Of a stretch of DNA of 35,772 nucleotides, positions 24,269 to 35,772 are shown one piece after another. A model generated the notes under the pieces. That model was not told where the DNA came from, ran no database searches, and saw only the letters and a list, made by a program, of their open reading frames with translations. Source of the DNA: Tannerella sp. (lineage in GTDB: Bacteria; Bacteroidota; Bacteroidia; Bacteroidales; Tannerellaceae); the NCBI GenBank assembly GCA_031285685.1, contig JAITVS010000031.1:1-35772 (forward strand). Reading direction: 5' to 3'. The position numbers and the translations under genes are program-made. The first letter of the stretch is position 1; each line of letters starts with the position of its first letter.

Positions 24269-27200
24269 ATGTCTTCAACAACTAAAACCCAACGAATTAA
24301 CTTTGCTTCGATAAAAGATCAACTTCCTTATCCTGATTTTCTCGAAGTGCAATTGAAGTCATTTCAAGACTTTCTCCAATTAGATATGCCCCCAGAGAAG
24401 AGAAAAAAAGAGGGGCTTTATAAAGTATTTACAGAAAACTTTCCGATAGCAGACACACGCAATAATTTTGTGCTGGAATTTCTTGACTATTATCTGGATC
24501 CTCCGCGCTATACGATGGAAGAATGTATAGCACGCGGGTTGACATATAGTGTGCCTCTTAAAGCAAAAATGAAACTGTATTGTACTGATCCGGAACATGA
24601 AGATTTTGATACGGTTATTCAGGATGTTTATCTCGGTCCGATTCCTTATATGACAGACCGTGGAACATTTATTATAAATGGCGCCGAACGTGTTGTTGTT
24701 TCTCAATTACATCGTTCTCCGGGAGTATTCTTCGGACAAAGCGTACATGCTAACGGAACAAAACTTTATTCGGCACGAATTATTCCTTTTAAAGGATCAT
24801 GGATCGAATTTGCGACAGACATAAATAATGTGATGTATGCATATATCGACCGTAAAAAGAAATTACCCGTCACAACTTTATTGAGAGCGATAGGGTTTGA
24901 AAGTGACAAGGACATTCTTGAAATATTTAACCTGGCAGAAGAGGTTAAGGTTACAAAAGCAAACCTGAAAAAATATGCAGGCCGCAAATTGGCTGCACGC
25001 GTGCTTAAAACATGGGTCGAAGATTTTGTTGATGAAGATACCGGTGAGGTGGTTTCCATTGAACGTAATGATGTTGTTGTTGACCGTGAGGCGTCGCTGG
25101 ATGAGGATAATATAGAAACTGTCTTTGAATCCGGAACCCAGCATATATTATTGCATCGTGAGGATCAAAACCTGAATGATTATGCAATCATTTACAATAC
25201 ATTGCAAAAAGATCCGAGCAACTCGGAGAAAGAGGCTGTATTGTATATATATCGTCAGTTACGTAATGCAGAACCTGCAGATGATGCAAGTGCACGTGAA
25301 GTCATAACAAATCTGTTTTTTTCTGAAAAACGTTATGACCTTGGAGATGTCGGACGTTTTCGTATCAACCGCAAACTTAATCTCCAGATTGGTGACGATA
25401 TAAAAGTTTTGACAAAAGAAGATATTATTGAGATCATCAAATATCTGATACAACTGATCAATTCGAAAGCGGTGGTTGATGACATTGACCATTTAAGTAA
25501 CCGTCGTGTTCGTACGGTCGGTGAACAACTTTATAATCAATTTGGTATAGGTTTGGCACGTATGTCGCGTACAGTTCGTGAGCGTATGAATGTGCGCGAT
25601 AACGAGGTGTTTACGCCTATTGACTTGATCAATGCGAAAACCATTTCTTCGGTAGTGAATTCATTCTTCGGAACGAATGCATTGTCACAGTTTATGGATC
25701 AGACAAATCCGCTGGCTGAAATTACGCACAAACGCCGCCTGTCGGCATTAGGACCTGGAGGTTTATCGCGTGACCGTGCCGGATTTGAGGTGCGTGATGT
25801 GCACTATACACATTACGGACGTCTTTGTCCGATTGAAACACCTGAAGGTCCGAATATCGGTTTGATTTCGTCACTTTGTGTGTATGCGAAAATAAATGAT
25901 CTGGGCTTTATTACAACTCCATATCGTAAAGCGGAGGCGGGTAAAGTTGATTTTTCGGAAAAAGCATTAGGCTATTATACGGCAGAAGAAGAGGAAGATA
26001 AAATCGTAGCTCAGGGTAATGCACCGTTGGATACAGATGGTCGTTTTATTCTTGACCGGGTAAAATCAAGATTTGAAGCGGATTTTCCGGTAGTGAGTCC
26101 GGAAGAAGTTGATTTAATGGACGTGGCTCCTACACAGATTGCTTCCATTGCAGCGGCCTTGATTCCTTTCCTTGAGCATGATGATGCAAACCGTGCTTTG
26201 ATGGGATCAAACATGATGCGCCAGGCTGTTCCGCTGATTCACGCGGAAGCTCCTATTGTCGGTACGGGTATCGAAGCACAGGTTGCGCGTGACTCCCGTA
26301 CGCAGATTATGGCAGAAGGGGCGGGAGAAGTGATATATGTTGACTCTACCACTATAAAAATCAAATACGACCGTACGGAAGATGAAGAATTTATTAACTT
26401 CGAAGACGCGGTCAAAGCCTATTATATTCCGAAATGGCGTAAAACAAACCAGAGTACAACTGTAGACCTGCGTCCTATCTGTGTTCGCGGACAGCGTGTA
26501 GAAAGAGGAGAAATCCTTACGGAGGGTTATTCGATACAAAATGGAGAGCTTGCTTTAGGACGTAATGTTAAAGTAGCCTACATGCCATGGAAAGGGTATA
26601 ACTATGAAGATGCCGTTGTACTTAATGAGCGCATTGTACGTGATGATATATTTACATCTGTTCATGTGGATGAATATATTCTGGAAGTTCGCGAAACAAA
26701 ACGTGGTATGGAGGAACTGACATCTGATATTCCGAATGTTAGTGAAGATGCAATTAAAGACTTGGATGAAAGGGGTATTGTACGTGTAGGTGCCCGTATC
26801 AATCCTGGTGATATAATTATAGGTAAGATTACTCCTAAAGGCGAATCGGATCCTTCTCCCGAAGAAAAATTATTGCGTGCCATATTCGGTGATAAAGCCG
26901 GAGATGTAAAGGATGCTTCATTGAAAGCAACCCCTTCGTTACATGGTGTTGTCATAGGAACAAGTCTTTTTTCCAGAATTATTAAGAAAAAGAATAGTCG
27001 TCAGACAGAAAAGGCGGTTATTCCGAAACTGGAAGAAGAGTATGATAAGAAAATGTGGGAACTGAAAGCTATGCTTATTGAAAAATTGTTAACTCTGACG
27101 AATGGTAAAACATCGCAAGGAGTTAAGGATTATCTTAATATGGATGTGATAGCCAAAGGAACCAAATTTACAAAGAGAGCTCTAGAAGATCTTGATTACA

Positions 27201-28081
27201 ATACAGTTCAGGTGAGTAAGTGGACTACTGATACTCATACAAATGAGTTGGTCAAGAGCTTGATTGTCAATTATCTGAAAAAATATAAAGAACTGGATGC
27301 AGAACTTCGTCGCAAAAAGTTTGATTTGACGATTGGTGATGAGTTGCCAACCGGTATTATTCAGATAGCCAAGGTTTATGTAGCGAAAAAGCGTAAGATA
27401 CAAGTCGGTGATAAAATGGCTGGTCGCCATGGAAATAAAGGTATTGTATCAAAAATCGTACGTCAGGAAGATATGCCGTTCTTAGAGGACGGAACACCGG
27501 TGGATATCTGTTTGAATCCTCTGGGTGTACCTTCACGTATGAATCTGGGACAAATATTTGAAGCTGTTCTAGGTTGGGCAGGACAGGTTCTGGGAGAAAA
27601 ATTTGCTACTCCGATTTTTGACGGCGCTTCCTTGGATGATTTAAATGCATGGACGGACAAAGCCACGCTCCCACGTTACGGAAAATCATATTTGTATGAC
27701 GGAGGTACGGGTGAACGTTTTGATCAACCCGCCACGGTAGGTGTTACCTATTTCCTTAAGCTGGGACACATGGTTGATGATAAAATGCATGCGCGTTCTA
27801 TCGGTCCGTATTCTTTAATTACGCAGCAGCCGCTCGGAGGTAAGGCTCAGTTTGGAGGTCAGCGTTTCGGAGAGATGGAGGTCTGGGCAATCGAAGCATT
27901 CGGAGCTTCACATATCCTTCAGGAAATACTTACTGTGAAATCGGATGATGTGGTCGGACGTTCTAAAACTTATGAAGCGATTGTTAAAGGTGAACCTATG
28001 CCGAAGCCGGGTATTCCGGAGTCGTTGAACGTTCTTCTCCATGAGTTAAGAGGTTTGTGTTTGAGTTTTACATTAGAATAA
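24269..28081 (+). CDS. rpoB: DNA-directed RNA polymerase subunit beta
   Basis: Second largest catalytic subunit of RNA polymerase. The 1270-residue protein carries all core regions, including the rifampicin pocket around [18 protein letters not shown] (473-490) and the active-site region [10 protein letters not shown]. In the pocket, Asp477, His487 and Ser492 correspond to E. coli D516, H526 and S531 and are unchanged. Ala483 stands where E. coli has S522, and Thr479 where it has N518; this is likely the lineage norm. It is preceded by an attenuator hairpin and followed 25 nt later by rpoC. Confidence 0.99.
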   Translation: MSSTTKTQRINFASIKDQLPYPDFLEVQLKSFQDFLQLDMPPEKRKKEGLYKVFTENFPIADTRNNFVLEFLDYYLDPPRYTMEECIARGLTYSVPLKAKMKLYCTDPEHEDFDTVIQDVYLGPIPYMTDRGTFIINGAERVVVSQLHRSPGVFFGQSVHANGTKLYSARIIPFKGSWIEFATDINNVMYAYIDRKKKLPVTTLLRAIGFESDKDILEIFNLAEEVKVTKANLKKYAGRKLAARVLKTWVEDFVDEDTGEVVSIERNDVVVDREASLDEDNIETVFESGTQHILLHREDQNLNDYAIIYNTLQKDPSNSEKEAVLYIYRQLRNAEPADDASAREVITNLFFSEKRYDLGDVGRFRINRKLNLQIGDDIKVLTKEDIIEIIKYLIQLINSKAVVDDIDHLSNRRVRTVGEQLYNQFGIGLARMSRTVRERMNVRDNEVFTPIDLINAKTISSVVNSFFGTNALSQFMDQTNPLAEITHKRRLSALGPGGLSRDRAGFEVRDVHYTHYGRLCPIETPEGPNIGLISSLCVYAKINDLGFITTPYRKAEAGKVDFSEKALGYYTAEEEEDKIVAQGNAPLDTDGRFILDRVKSRFEADFPVVSPEEVDLMDVAPTQIASIAAALIPFLEHDDANRALMGSNMMRQAVPLIHAEAPIVGTGIEAQVARDSRTQIMAEGAGEVIYVDSTTIKIKYDRTEDEEFINFEDAVKAYYIPKWRKTNQSTTVDLRPICVRGQRVERGEILTEGYSIQNGELALGRNVKVAYMPWKGYNYEDAVVLNERIVRDDIFTSVHVDEYILEVRETKRGMEELTSDIPNVSEDAIKDLDERGIVRVGARINPGDIIIGKITPKGESDPSPEEKLLRAIFGDKAGDVKDASLKATPSLHGVVIGTSLFSRIIKKKNSRQTEKAVIPKLEEEYDKKMWELKAMLIEKLLTLTNGKTSQGVKDYLNMDVIAKGTKFTKRALEDLDYNTVQVSKWTTDTHTNELVKSLIVNYLKKYKELDAELRRKKFDLTIGDELPTGIIQIAKVYVAKKRKIQVGDKMAGRHGNKGIVSKIVRQEDMPFLEDGTPVDICLNPLGVPSRMNLGQIFEAVLGWAGQVLGEKFATPIFDGASLDDLNAWTDKATLPRYGKSYLYDGGTGERFDQPATVGVTYFLKLGHMVDDKMHARSIGPYSLITQQPLGGKAQFGGQRFGEMEVWAIEAFGASHILQEILTVKSDDVVGRSKTYEAIVKGEPMPKPGIPESLNVLLHELRGLCLSFTLE

Positions 28082-28106
28082 TTAACTCTTTATAAATCAG
28101 ATAAAA

Positions 28107-31100
28107 ATGGCATTCAGAAAAGATACAAAAATAAAGAGTGACTTTACAAAAATAACAATTGGGTTGGCATCACCGGAAGAGATTTTAGAAAATTCTCACG
28201 GTGAAGTGCTTAAACCGGAAACAATAAATTATCGTACATATAAACCGGAACGTGATGGTTTGTTTTGCGAGCGCATATTTGGTCCCGTAAAAAATTATGA
28301 ATGTTATTGCGGTAAATATAAACGAATCCGCTATAAAGGCATAGTTTGCGACCGGTGCGGTGTGGAAGTTACTGAAAAGAAAGTGCGTCGTGAACGTACC
28401 GGGCATATACATTTGGTGGTACCTGTAGCACATATATGGTACTTCCGTACTTTACCGAATAAAATCGGTTATTTATTAGGATTACCGACTAAAAAGCTGG
28501 ATTCTATCATTTATTATGAACGCTATGTTGTCATACAAAAGGGGGGTGTTGATACGGTAAATGAATTGGATCTATTGTCGGAAGAAGAGTACCTTCAGAT
28601 ACTTGATGGTCTGCCAAAAGAAAATCAAATGCTCGAGGATACAGATCCGAATAAGTTTATTGCAAGAATAGGTGCGGAAGCAATATATGATTTACTGGTC
28701 CGACTGGATTTGGACGCCCTTTCGTATGATTTACGTAATCATGCGATGACGGATACTTCGCAGCAGCGTAAGAATGAAGCATTGAAACGTCTGCAGGTTG
28801 TGGAGTCTTTCCGTGCATCTAAGGGACGGAATAAACCGGAGTGGATGGTTGTGAAGGTTGTTCCGGTAATTCCTCCGGAATTGCGTCCGCTTGTTCCGCT
28901 TGACGGAGGTCGTTTTGCTACATCTGACCTGAATGATTTGTATCGTCGTGTTATTATACGAAATAATCGCCTTAAACGGTTGATTGATATAAAGGCGCCT
29001 GAGGTAATCCTGCGTAATGAAAAACGTATGTTACAGGAGGCTGTTGATTCGCTTTTTGATAATTCAAGAAAATCGAGCGCAGTTAAATCGGATGCAAATC
29101 GTCCGCTGAAATCTTTATCCGACAGTTTGAAAGGAAAACAAGGACGCTTTCGTCAGAACTTGTTGGGAAAACGTGTGGACTATTCCGCACGTTCGGTTAT
29201 CGTTGTTGGTCCGGAGCTTAAAATGGGGGAATGCGGTATTCCTAAGGATATGGCGGCCGAATTATATAAACCGTTTATTATCCGCAAGTTGATAGAGCGC
29301 GGAATAGTGAAAACTGTTAAATCTGCAAAAAAGATTGTAGACCGTAAGGAACCGGTTGTATGGGATATTCTTGAATATGTAATGAAAGGACATCCGGTGC
29401 TTCTTAACCGTGCCCCAACATTGCACCGCTTGGGTATACAAGCGTTTCAGCCGAGAATGATAGAAGGAAAGGCTATTCAACTACACCCGTTGGCATGTAC
29501 CGCATTTAATGCGGATTTCGACGGGGATCAGATGGCTGTTCATTTACCGCTTGGAAATGAAGCTATACTTGAAGCGCAAATGCTGATGCTTGCTTCACAT
29601 AACATACTGAATCCTGCTAATGGAGCGCCTATTACGGTACCTTCACAGGATATGGTGCTTGGGTTATATTATATTACAAAGACCCGCCCCGGGATGAAAG
29701 GGGAAGGATTGATTTTCTACGGATCGGAAGAAGCGACTATTGCTTATAACGAAGGCAAACTTGATATACATGCGATAATAAAAGTTTGTGTTGATGATGT
29801 AGATGAAAACGGAGAGTTCGTCAGGAAATTTATCGAAACAAGCGTTGGTCGTTTGATGATCAATGAGTATATTCCTAAAGAAGTAGGTTTTGTCAATGAA
29901 GTATTAGGAAAAAAGGCTCTGCGTGATATCATCAGTGATGTTATAAAAATATGTGGTGTTGCACGTACTTGTCAATTCCTTGATGATATAAAGAATCTCG
30001 GATACTACATGGCGTTCAAGGGAGGCTTGTCATTTAATCTGGCAGATGTGCTTATTCCGGATGAAAAAGATATTTTGGTAAAGGAAGGATATGATGAAGT
30101 TGGACAAATCGTAGCTAACTATAGTATGGGTTTCATTACCAATAACGAGCGCTATAATCAGATTATTGATACGTGGACTCATATTAACAGCAGATTGTCA
30201 AAAATTCTTATTGATAAGTTAAGTGCTGATAATGATGGGTTTAACTCTGTTTATATGATGATGGATTCCGGGGCCCGTGGTTCTAAGGAACAGATACGTC
30301 AGCTTTCCGGTATGCGTGGATTGATGGCTAAGCCGCAAAAAAGCGGTAGTGACGGTGGTCAGATCATTGAAAATCCGATTTTGTCAAACTTTAAAGAAGG
30401 TTTGTCTGTGCTGGAGTATTTTATCTCTACACATGGTGCTCGTAAAGGTTTGGCTGATACGGCTTTGAAGACTGCTGATGCGGGATACCTGACACGTCGT
30501 CTGGTGGATGTTTCCCATGATGTCATTATTAATGAAGAAGATTGCGGAACACTACGTGGTTTGACATGTACGGAACTTAAAAATAACGAAGAAGTTATAG
30601 CTAAACTTTACGAGCGAATTCTCGGACGTGTTTCTGTTCATGATATCATTCATCCTATTACCGGAAAAATAATTGTAAAGGCGGGTGAAGAAATTCGTGA
30701 GAAAGAAGCGCAGGAGATACAGGATTCGCCGATAGAAAGCGTAGAGATTCGCTCGGTTCTTACTTGTGAATCCAAGAAAGGCGTATGTGCGAAATGCTAT
30801 GGCCGAAACCTTGCTACGGGACAGATGGTTCAGAAAGGTGAAGTGGTTGGTGTTATTGCCGCACAGTCTATTGGAGAGCCGGGTACGCAGTTGACTCTTC
30901 GTACATTCCATGTTGGAGGTATTGCATCTAATATTGCGACGGAAAACAGTCTTGTTTCAAAATATGATGGTGTACTGGAAATAGATGAGTTACGCACGGT
31001 TTACTCTGTAGATGACAAATGTAATGTTGTTGTGAGCCGCCTTGCCGAAATGCGTATTGTTGATCCGCATACGAAAATTGTTCTGCATAATAATAATATC

Positions 31101-32396
31101 CCTTATGGTTCGAAGTTGTTCTTTGGTAATGGAGATGCAGTTAAGAAAGGGGATAAAATTATGGAGTGGGACCCGTTTAATGCTGTAATTATTGCGGAAG
31201 CAGATGGTAAAATCGCTTTTGAAAGTATGGTGGAAAATATCACTTATAAGGTGGAAAGCGACGAAACGACCGGTTTGAAAGAAATGATTATCATTGAATC
31301 TAAAGATAAAACCAAGGCCCCTTCTGCTTATATTATGGATCCAAAGAAAAATGCATTGAAGAACTATTCTCTACCTCTTGGAGCGCATTTGACAAAGTCT
31401 GAAGGTGATACTGTTAAAACGGGTGAAGTATTGGTTAAAATACCTCGTGCAGTAGGTAAAACCGGTGATATCACCGGAGGTCTTCCTCGTGTGACTGAGT
31501 TATTCGAAGCACGTAACCCGTCAAATCCGGCTATTGTTTCCGAGATAGATGGTGAGGTGACGTTTGGTAAGATAAAACGCGGTAATCGCGAGATAATAGT
31601 TACTTCCAAACTGGGAGAAGAAAAGAAATACATGGTTCCGTTATCCAAGCAGTTGTTGGTACAGGAAAACGATTATGTTCGTGCCGGTATGCCTCTTTCT
31701 GATGGTGCTACTACTCCTGCTGATATTCTTGCGATAAAAGGACCTACTGCTGTTCAGGAATATATCGTGAATGAAGTGCAGGATGTCTATCGTCTGCAAG
31801 GTGTAAAGATCAATGATAAACACTTTGAAGTTATTGTACGTCAAATGATGCGTAAAGTAGAAGTGGTTGATCCGGGAGATACGCGCTTTTTGGAACAGCA
31901 GGTGGTAGACAAACTGGATGTTATGGACGAAAATGACCGTATATGGGGTAAGAAAGTGGTTACCGATGCCGGTGACTCTCAAAATCTCAGACCGGGACAG
32001 ATTGTTACTGCACGTAAGCTGAGAGATGAAAACAGTCAGTTGAAGCGTCGTGATATGAGACTTGTTCTGGTACGTGATGCTATTCCTGCAACGACAAACC
32101 AGATATTACAAGGTATTACCCGTGCGGCACTGCAAACATCAAGCTTCATGTCGGCCGCTTCGTTCCAGGAAACTACAAAGGTATTGAATGAAGCAGCGAT
32201 CAACGGAAAGACGGATTATCTGGAAGGCTTGAAAGAAAATGTAATATGCGGCCATCTTATACCTGCAGGTACGGGACAGCGTGAATATGAACGTATCCTT
32301 GTAGGAATGAAAGATGAATTTGAACGAAATGCTTCGATACGCTCGAATGTTCGTTCCAGAGAAGATGATAGTATTAAGATGGAGATGAAGGATTAA
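28107..32396 (+). CDS. rpoC: DNA-directed RNA polymerase subunit beta'
   Basis: Largest RNA polymerase subunit. The 1429-residue protein has the N-terminal zinc ribbon ([20 protein letters not shown]), the catalytic Mg-binding NADFDGD (468-474), the bridge-helix and trigger-loop region ([16 protein letters not shown]), and the second zinc site with [13 protein letters not shown]. Length fits Bacteroidales. It lies 25 nt after rpoB, and the next gene starts only 17 nt after its stop with no terminator between, so the HerA-like ATPase may share this transcript. Confidence 0.99.
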   Translation: MAFRKDTKIKSDFTKITIGLASPEEILENSHGEVLKPETINYRTYKPERDGLFCERIFGPVKNYECYCGKYKRIRYKGIVCDRCGVEVTEKKVRRERTGHIHLVVPVAHIWYFRTLPNKIGYLLGLPTKKLDSIIYYERYVVIQKGGVDTVNELDLLSEEEYLQILDGLPKENQMLEDTDPNKFIARIGAEAIYDLLVRLDLDALSYDLRNHAMTDTSQQRKNEALKRLQVVESFRASKGRNKPEWMVVKVVPVIPPELRPLVPLDGGRFATSDLNDLYRRVIIRNNRLKRLIDIKAPEVILRNEKRMLQEAVDSLFDNSRKSSAVKSDANRPLKSLSDSLKGKQGRFRQNLLGKRVDYSARSVIVVGPELKMGECGIPKDMAAELYKPFIIRKLIERGIVKTVKSAKKIVDRKEPVVWDILEYVMKGHPVLLNRAPTLHRLGIQAFQPRMIEGKAIQLHPLACTAFNADFDGDQMAVHLPLGNEAILEAQMLMLASHNILNPANGAPITVPSQDMVLGLYYITKTRPGMKGEGLIFYGSEEATIAYNEGKLDIHAIIKVCVDDVDENGEFVRKFIETSVGRLMINEYIPKEVGFVNEVLGKKALRDIISDVIKICGVARTCQFLDDIKNLGYYMAFKGGLSFNLADVLIPDEKDILVKEGYDEVGQIVANYSMGFITNNERYNQIIDTWTHINSRLSKILIDKLSADNDGFNSVYMMMDSGARGSKEQIRQLSGMRGLMAKPQKSGSDGGQIIENPILSNFKEGLSVLEYFISTHGARKGLADTALKTADAGYLTRRLVDVSHDVIINEEDCGTLRGLTCTELKNNEEVIAKLYERILGRVSVHDIIHPITGKIIVKAGEEIREKEAQEIQDSPIESVEIRSVLTCESKKGVCAKCYGRNLATGQMVQKGEVVGVIAAQSIGEPGTQLTLRTFHVGGIASNIATENSLVSKYDGVLEIDELRTVYSVDDKCNVVVSRLAEMRIVDPHTKIVLHNNNIPYGSKLFFGNGDAVKKGDKIMEWDPFNAVIIAEADGKIAFESMVENITYKVESDETTGLKEMIIIESKDKTKAPSAYIMDPKKNALKNYSLPLGAHLTKSEGDTVKTGEVLVKIPRAVGKTGDITGGLPRVTELFEARNPSNPAIVSEIDGEVTFGKIKRGNREIIVTSKLGEEKKYMVPLSKQLLVQENDYVRAGMPLSDGATTPADILAIKGPTAVQEYIVNEVQDVYRLQGVKINDKHFEVIVRQMMRKVEVVDPGDTRFLEQQVVDKLDVMDENDRIWGKKVVTDAGDSQNLRPGQIVTARKLRDENSQLKRRDMRLVLVRDAIPATTNQILQGITRAALQTSSFMSAASFQETTKVLNEAAINGKTDYLEGLKENVICGHLIPAGTGQREYERILVGMKDEFERNASIRSNVRSREDDSIKMEMKD

Positions 32397-32413
32397 TAAA
32401 ATTCATCATAACC

Positions 32414-33955
32414 ATGTTTGATAAAACACAAAATGCTTTAATAGCCATTGCGGGCGATAAGGAACTATGTCTTGTTCCCAAAATGGCAAATCGTCATGGC
32501 CTGATAACCGGTGCTACCGGTACAGGCAAGACATGTACGTTGCAAAATATGGCGGAAACGTTCAGTAGTATGGGCGTTCCCGTCTTTGCGACGGATATAA
32601 AGGGAGATTTATCGGGTGTAAGTAAAGCCGGTGGCGGAAATGTTCATTTGCAAAAAAGTGTAGATGATAACAATTTAATATCCAAGGGTTTTGAATATCG
32701 CGGATTTCCGGTCTGTTTCTGGGATATTTTCGGTGAACAGGGACATCCGTTAAGGACTACCATATCGGAGATGGGGCCATTGCTGCTGAGCCGCCTGCTT
32801 GATTTGAATGAAACACAAAGCAGTGTGTTGACGATGGCATTTCGTATAGCTGATGACGAACAGTTACTTCTTCTCGATCTGAAAGATTTACGTAAGCTTC
32901 TGGAACATATCGGAACAGAGCGTAGTAAATATACCGTTTCTTATGGAAATATATCACCGGCCAGCATTGGGGCGATACAACGAGGATTGTTGACCCTTGA
33001 AGAACAGGGCGGCAATAAATTTTTCGGAGAACCTGCACTGGATATTTTTGATTTTATGCAGACGCAGGGAGGAAGGGGTGTTATCAATATTCTTGAAGCG
33101 GATAAATTGATACGTTCACCGAAGATTTATACCTCATTTTTACTTTATCTTTTATCTGAATTATTTGAAGAACTGCCTGAAGTAGGGGATCTGGACAAAC
33201 CCAAGCTTGTCTTTTTCTTTGATGAAGCACATATGTTGTTTAACGATATATCAAAAGCTTTACTGGAGAAGATAGAGCAGGTGGTGCGACTTATACGATC
33301 AAAAGGAGTGGGTGTGTATTTTTGTACACAGAATCCGCTTGATGTACCGGAATCCATACTGGGCCAGATGGGAAATCGTGTGCAGCATGCTTTACGTGCA
33401 TTTACTCCACGTGATCAGAAAGCCGTATCTACTGCGGCGTCTACGTTTCGTCAAAATCCGGCTTTTAAAACAGAAGATGTTATCACGCAATTGGGAGTAG
33501 GAGAGGCTTTGATATCCTTTTTGGATGAAAAGGGTAGTCCTGCAATGGTAGAGAAGGCTGTGGTTATTCCTCCTGAAGGACAGGCCGGTCCGATAACGCC
33601 GGGTGAATGCCAGCGGATTATGCAGACATCGCTTGTTTTTGGCAAATATGAGCGTACTATAGACCGGGAATCGGCGTTTGAAATATTGTCCGAACGGATT
33701 GAAAAAAATCAGCAGGCAAAAGAAGATGAGGAACGTCAGAAAGAAGATGCCAGGCTACAAAAAGAAAAGGAAAAGCAGGAGCGGTCGGAACGTATCGAGC
33801 AAGAGCGACTTGATCGTCAGAAAAAACGCGAACAGGATAATAGTATGGTCGGCAGTTTAACCAAAATGGTTTCAACAAAAGCCAAACGTGAAGCTGTTAA
33901 TACTTTATTTAAATTCGGACGTGGATTACTGGGCTCTTTGTTGAAGGGTAAATAA
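32414..33955 (+). CDS. DUF853/HerA-like ATPase (YjgR family)
   Basis: A 513-residue P-loop ATPase of the HerA/FtsK-like group. Walker A GATGTGKT (33-40) is followed by [14 protein letters not shown], typical of DUF853. Walker B FFFDEAH (DEAH at 270-273) and an arginine-finger-type region [17 protein letters not shown] come next. Residues about 425-480 are a highly charged Glu/Lys/Arg/Gln coiled coil, and the C-terminus is hydrophobic and Gly-rich ([13 protein letters not shown]). The family has no settled function; DNA translocation is inferred from HerA. It starts 17 nt after rpoC and ends before a bidirectional terminator. No NurA nuclease partner is nearby, which argues against the archaeal-type resection pair. 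Confidence 0.9.
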   Translation: MFDKTQNALIAIAGDKELCLVPKMANRHGLITGATGTGKTCTLQNMAETFSSMGVPVFATDIKGDLSGVSKAGGGNVHLQKSVDDNNLISKGFEYRGFPVCFWDIFGEQGHPLRTTISEMGPLLLSRLLDLNETQSSVLTMAFRIADDEQLLLLDLKDLRKLLEHIGTERSKYTVSYGNISPASIGAIQRGLLTLEEQGGNKFFGEPALDIFDFMQTQGGRGVINILEADKLIRSPKIYTSFLLYLLSELFEELPEVGDLDKPKLVFFFDEAHMLFNDISKALLEKIEQVVRLIRSKGVGVYFCTQNPLDVPESILGQMGNRVQHALRAFTPRDQKAVSTAASTFRQNPAFKTEDVITQLGVGEALISFLDEKGSPAMVEKAVVIPPEGQAGPITPGECQRIMQTSLVFGKYERTIDRESAFEILSERIEKNQQAKEDEERQKEDARLQKEKEKQERSERIEQERLDRQKKREQDNSMVGSLTKMVSTKAKREAVNTLFKFGRGLLGSLLKGK

Positions 33956-34022
33956 ATGCTATTTCTACCTGCGGGAAGTTGGAATTCCGTTGAGAAACAA
34001 TCATAAGCAAAAAAACAATTGT

Positions 34023-34048
34023 CGAATTTGGGATTGATCCCGAATTTG
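34023..34048 (+). other. hairpin upstream of the bidirectional terminator
   Basis: CGAATTTGGGA and TCCCGAATTTG form an 11-bp stem with two G-U pairs and loop TTGA. No T-run follows. The rest of 33956-34022 holds nothing I recognise. It may stabilise the 3' end of the upstream mRNA. Confidence 0.4.
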
Positions 34049-34055
34049 CAGTGAA

Positions 34056-34093
34056 AAAAAACCAATTATTTGATTTCAAATAATTGGTTTTTT
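34056..34093. terminator. bidirectional terminator between the HerA-like gene and tRNA-Gln
   Basis: AAAAAACCAATTATTTGA and TCAAATAATTGGTTTTTT form an 18-bp perfect inverted repeat with two bases between arms. A T-run ends the hairpin on either strand, so it can stop both the plus-strand gene and the minus-strand tRNA, whose 3' end is 6 nt away. Confidence 0.8.
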
Positions 34094-34098
34094 CAGTG

Positions 34099-34169
34099 TT
34101 GTTCTACAAGGACTCGAACCTTGAATTTCAGGACCAGAATCTGACGTGTTACCATTACACCATAGAACA
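34099..34169 (-). tRNA. tRNA-Gln(CUG)
   Basis: A 71-nt cloverleaf on the minus strand: acceptor TGTTCTA/TAGAACA, D arm GTGT/ACAC, anticodon loop TTCTGGT (anticodon CTG), T arm CAAGG/CCTTG with TTCGAGT, discriminator A. The anticodon stem TCAGA/CCTGA has an A31-C39 mismatch and the variable loop is four bases. CCA is not encoded. Confidence 0.93.
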
Positions 34170-34190
34170 ATGTCTGGTATTTTGACGGTG

Positions 34191-34221
34191 CAAAAGTATA
34201 TCTTTTTTTTGTTTTCTCAAA
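34191..34221 (-). promoter_or_regulatory. tRNA-Gln promoter
   Basis: On the minus strand, TTTG (34218-34221), a 19-nt spacer and TACTTTTG (34191-34198) match the consensus. The tRNA 5' end is 22 nt downstream. Confidence 0.85.
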
Positions 34222-34244
34222 ATGTTTGAGGAAAATAATTCAAC

Positions 34245-34277
34245 TTATTCTGTATTCCTCTCTAGCATAATCTTTTC
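34245..34277 (+). repeat. decayed copy of the rsfS promoter
   Basis: TTATTCTGTATTCCTC here matches TTATTTTGTATTCCTC at 34320-34335 at 15 of 16 positions. Downstream, GCATAATCTTTTC parallels GCACTATCTTTGC, but with a spacer 3 nt shorter and broken promoter boxes. Confidence 0.5.
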
Positions 34278-34323
34278 ATAAAAAAGGTGGCGCTTCAGTA
34301 AGAACAAAATAAATGAGATTTAT

Positions 34324-34354
34324 TTTGTATTCCTCCCGGCTTGCACTATCTTTG
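34324..34354 (+). promoter_or_regulatory. rsfS promoter
   Basis: TTTG at 34324-34327, a 19-nt spacer and TATCTTTG at 34347-34354 match the consensus. It overlaps the TTG at 34341 that would start a longer frame, so the ATG at 34386 is the likely rsfS start. Confidence 0.87.
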
Positions 34355-34385
34355 CGCATTAAGAATAAAAAGGACTATTTATTGG

Positions 34386-34745
34386 ATGAATCAAATACAA
34401 TTATTGTTAGATACAATCATTAAAGGATTGCAGGAGAAAAAAGGACGGGATATCGTTACGGTAGATTTTAGAGAAATGTCAGGTGCTATATGCCAATATA
34501 TGGTTATATGCGAAGGAAGTAATCCAAATCAGATATCAGCGTTATCAGATTCGGTATGGGATATGGTTAACAAAGAGTTGAAAGAGAAGCCCCTTTCCGT
34601 AGATGGTTTGCGTAATACCCAATGGGTAGGGATGGATTATGGCACGATTATTGTCCATATTTTCTTGCCGGAAATACGTGCTTTTTATCGGCTTGAGAAT
34701 TTATGGGAAGATTCGAAAATAACGAAAATTCCGGATATAGACTAA
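34386..34745 (+). CDS. rsfS: ribosomal silencing factor RsfS
   Basis: Binds uL14 on the 50S subunit and blocks subunit joining when nutrients are scarce. The 119-residue protein (MNQIQLLLDTIIKGLQEKKG, then DIVTVDFREM and GLRNTQWVGMDYGTIIVHIF) shows the conserved DUF143 core, including the Trp-x-x-x-Asp-Tyr-Gly motif. A start at TTG 34341 would add 15 residues but would lie on the promoter, so ATG 34386 is preferred. ftsH follows 20 nt later, a common pairing in Bacteroidota. With raiA at 19242, the window holds two stationary-phase ribosome control genes. Confidence 0.95.
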   Translation: MNQIQLLLDTIIKGLQEKKGRDIVTVDFREMSGAICQYMVICEGSNPNQISALSDSVWDMVNKELKEKPLSVDGLRNTQWVGMDYGTIIVHIFLPEIRAFYRLENLWEDSKITKIPDID

Positions 34746-34753
34746 TTTATTGA

Positions 34754-35772
<1,019 letters not shown>

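Noticed and set aside
34341..34385. Upstream TTG start that would add 15 residues to RsfS
   Set aside because: It overlaps the -7 element of a consensus promoter, and the ATG at 34386 matches the usual RsfS N-terminus.

Overview
The window looks like chromosomal DNA from a Bacteroidales bacterium (phylum Bacteroidota). The signs are a FecR/STN-SusC/SusD outer-membrane uptake locus, promoters of the Bacteroidota type (TTTG, 19-20 nt spacer, TAnnTTTG) in front of many genes, almost no Shine-Dalgarno sequences, and an RNA polymerase beta subunit of 1270 residues. The genus cannot be fixed from the sequence alone.

Region 1 (1-6850) is accessory. It holds the 3' part of a FecR-type anti-sigma factor, a TonB-dependent SusC-like transporter with an N-terminal STN signalling domain, and a SusD-like lipoprotein. 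The susD-like frame is interrupted by an in-frame TAG after codon 184. A strong terminator follows, and no glycan-degrading enzyme lies next to the pair.

Region 2 (6880-17880) is mostly housekeeping: a small outer-membrane beta-barrel protein, PriA helicase, and a 7TM-HD phosphodiesterase (PgpH-like) that converges on and overlaps priA. Then come gltX and the Kdo transferase waaA. A minus-strand pair follows: a gamma-carbonic-anhydrase-like hexapeptide protein, then a 714-residue fusion of a serine beta-lactamase-fold domain to a CapA-type phosphoesterase domain.

Region 3 (17970-32400) is the translation and transcription core: rpsU, a XerC-like recombinase, hpf/raiA, tRNA-Thr(UGU), tRNA-Thr(GGU), tuf, tRNA-Trp, secE, nusG, rplK, rplA, rplJ, rplL, rpoB and rpoC. 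The raiA terminator-like hairpin lies on the start of the tRNA-tuf transcription unit. A strong intrinsic terminator separates rplL from rpoB and probably acts as an attenuator.

Region 4 (32400-35772) holds a DUF853/HerA-like ATPase 17 nt after rpoC, a bidirectional terminator, tRNA-Gln(CUG) on the minus strand, rsfS with a clear promoter and a decayed second copy of it, and the 5' part of ftsH, cut by the window end.

I saw no CRISPR array, insertion sequence, prophage or defence system. The most unusual items are the beta-lactamase/CapA fusion, the interrupted susD, the hairpin and small ORF between fecR and susC, and several compact regulatory overlaps. I found nothing I would call a wholly new system.
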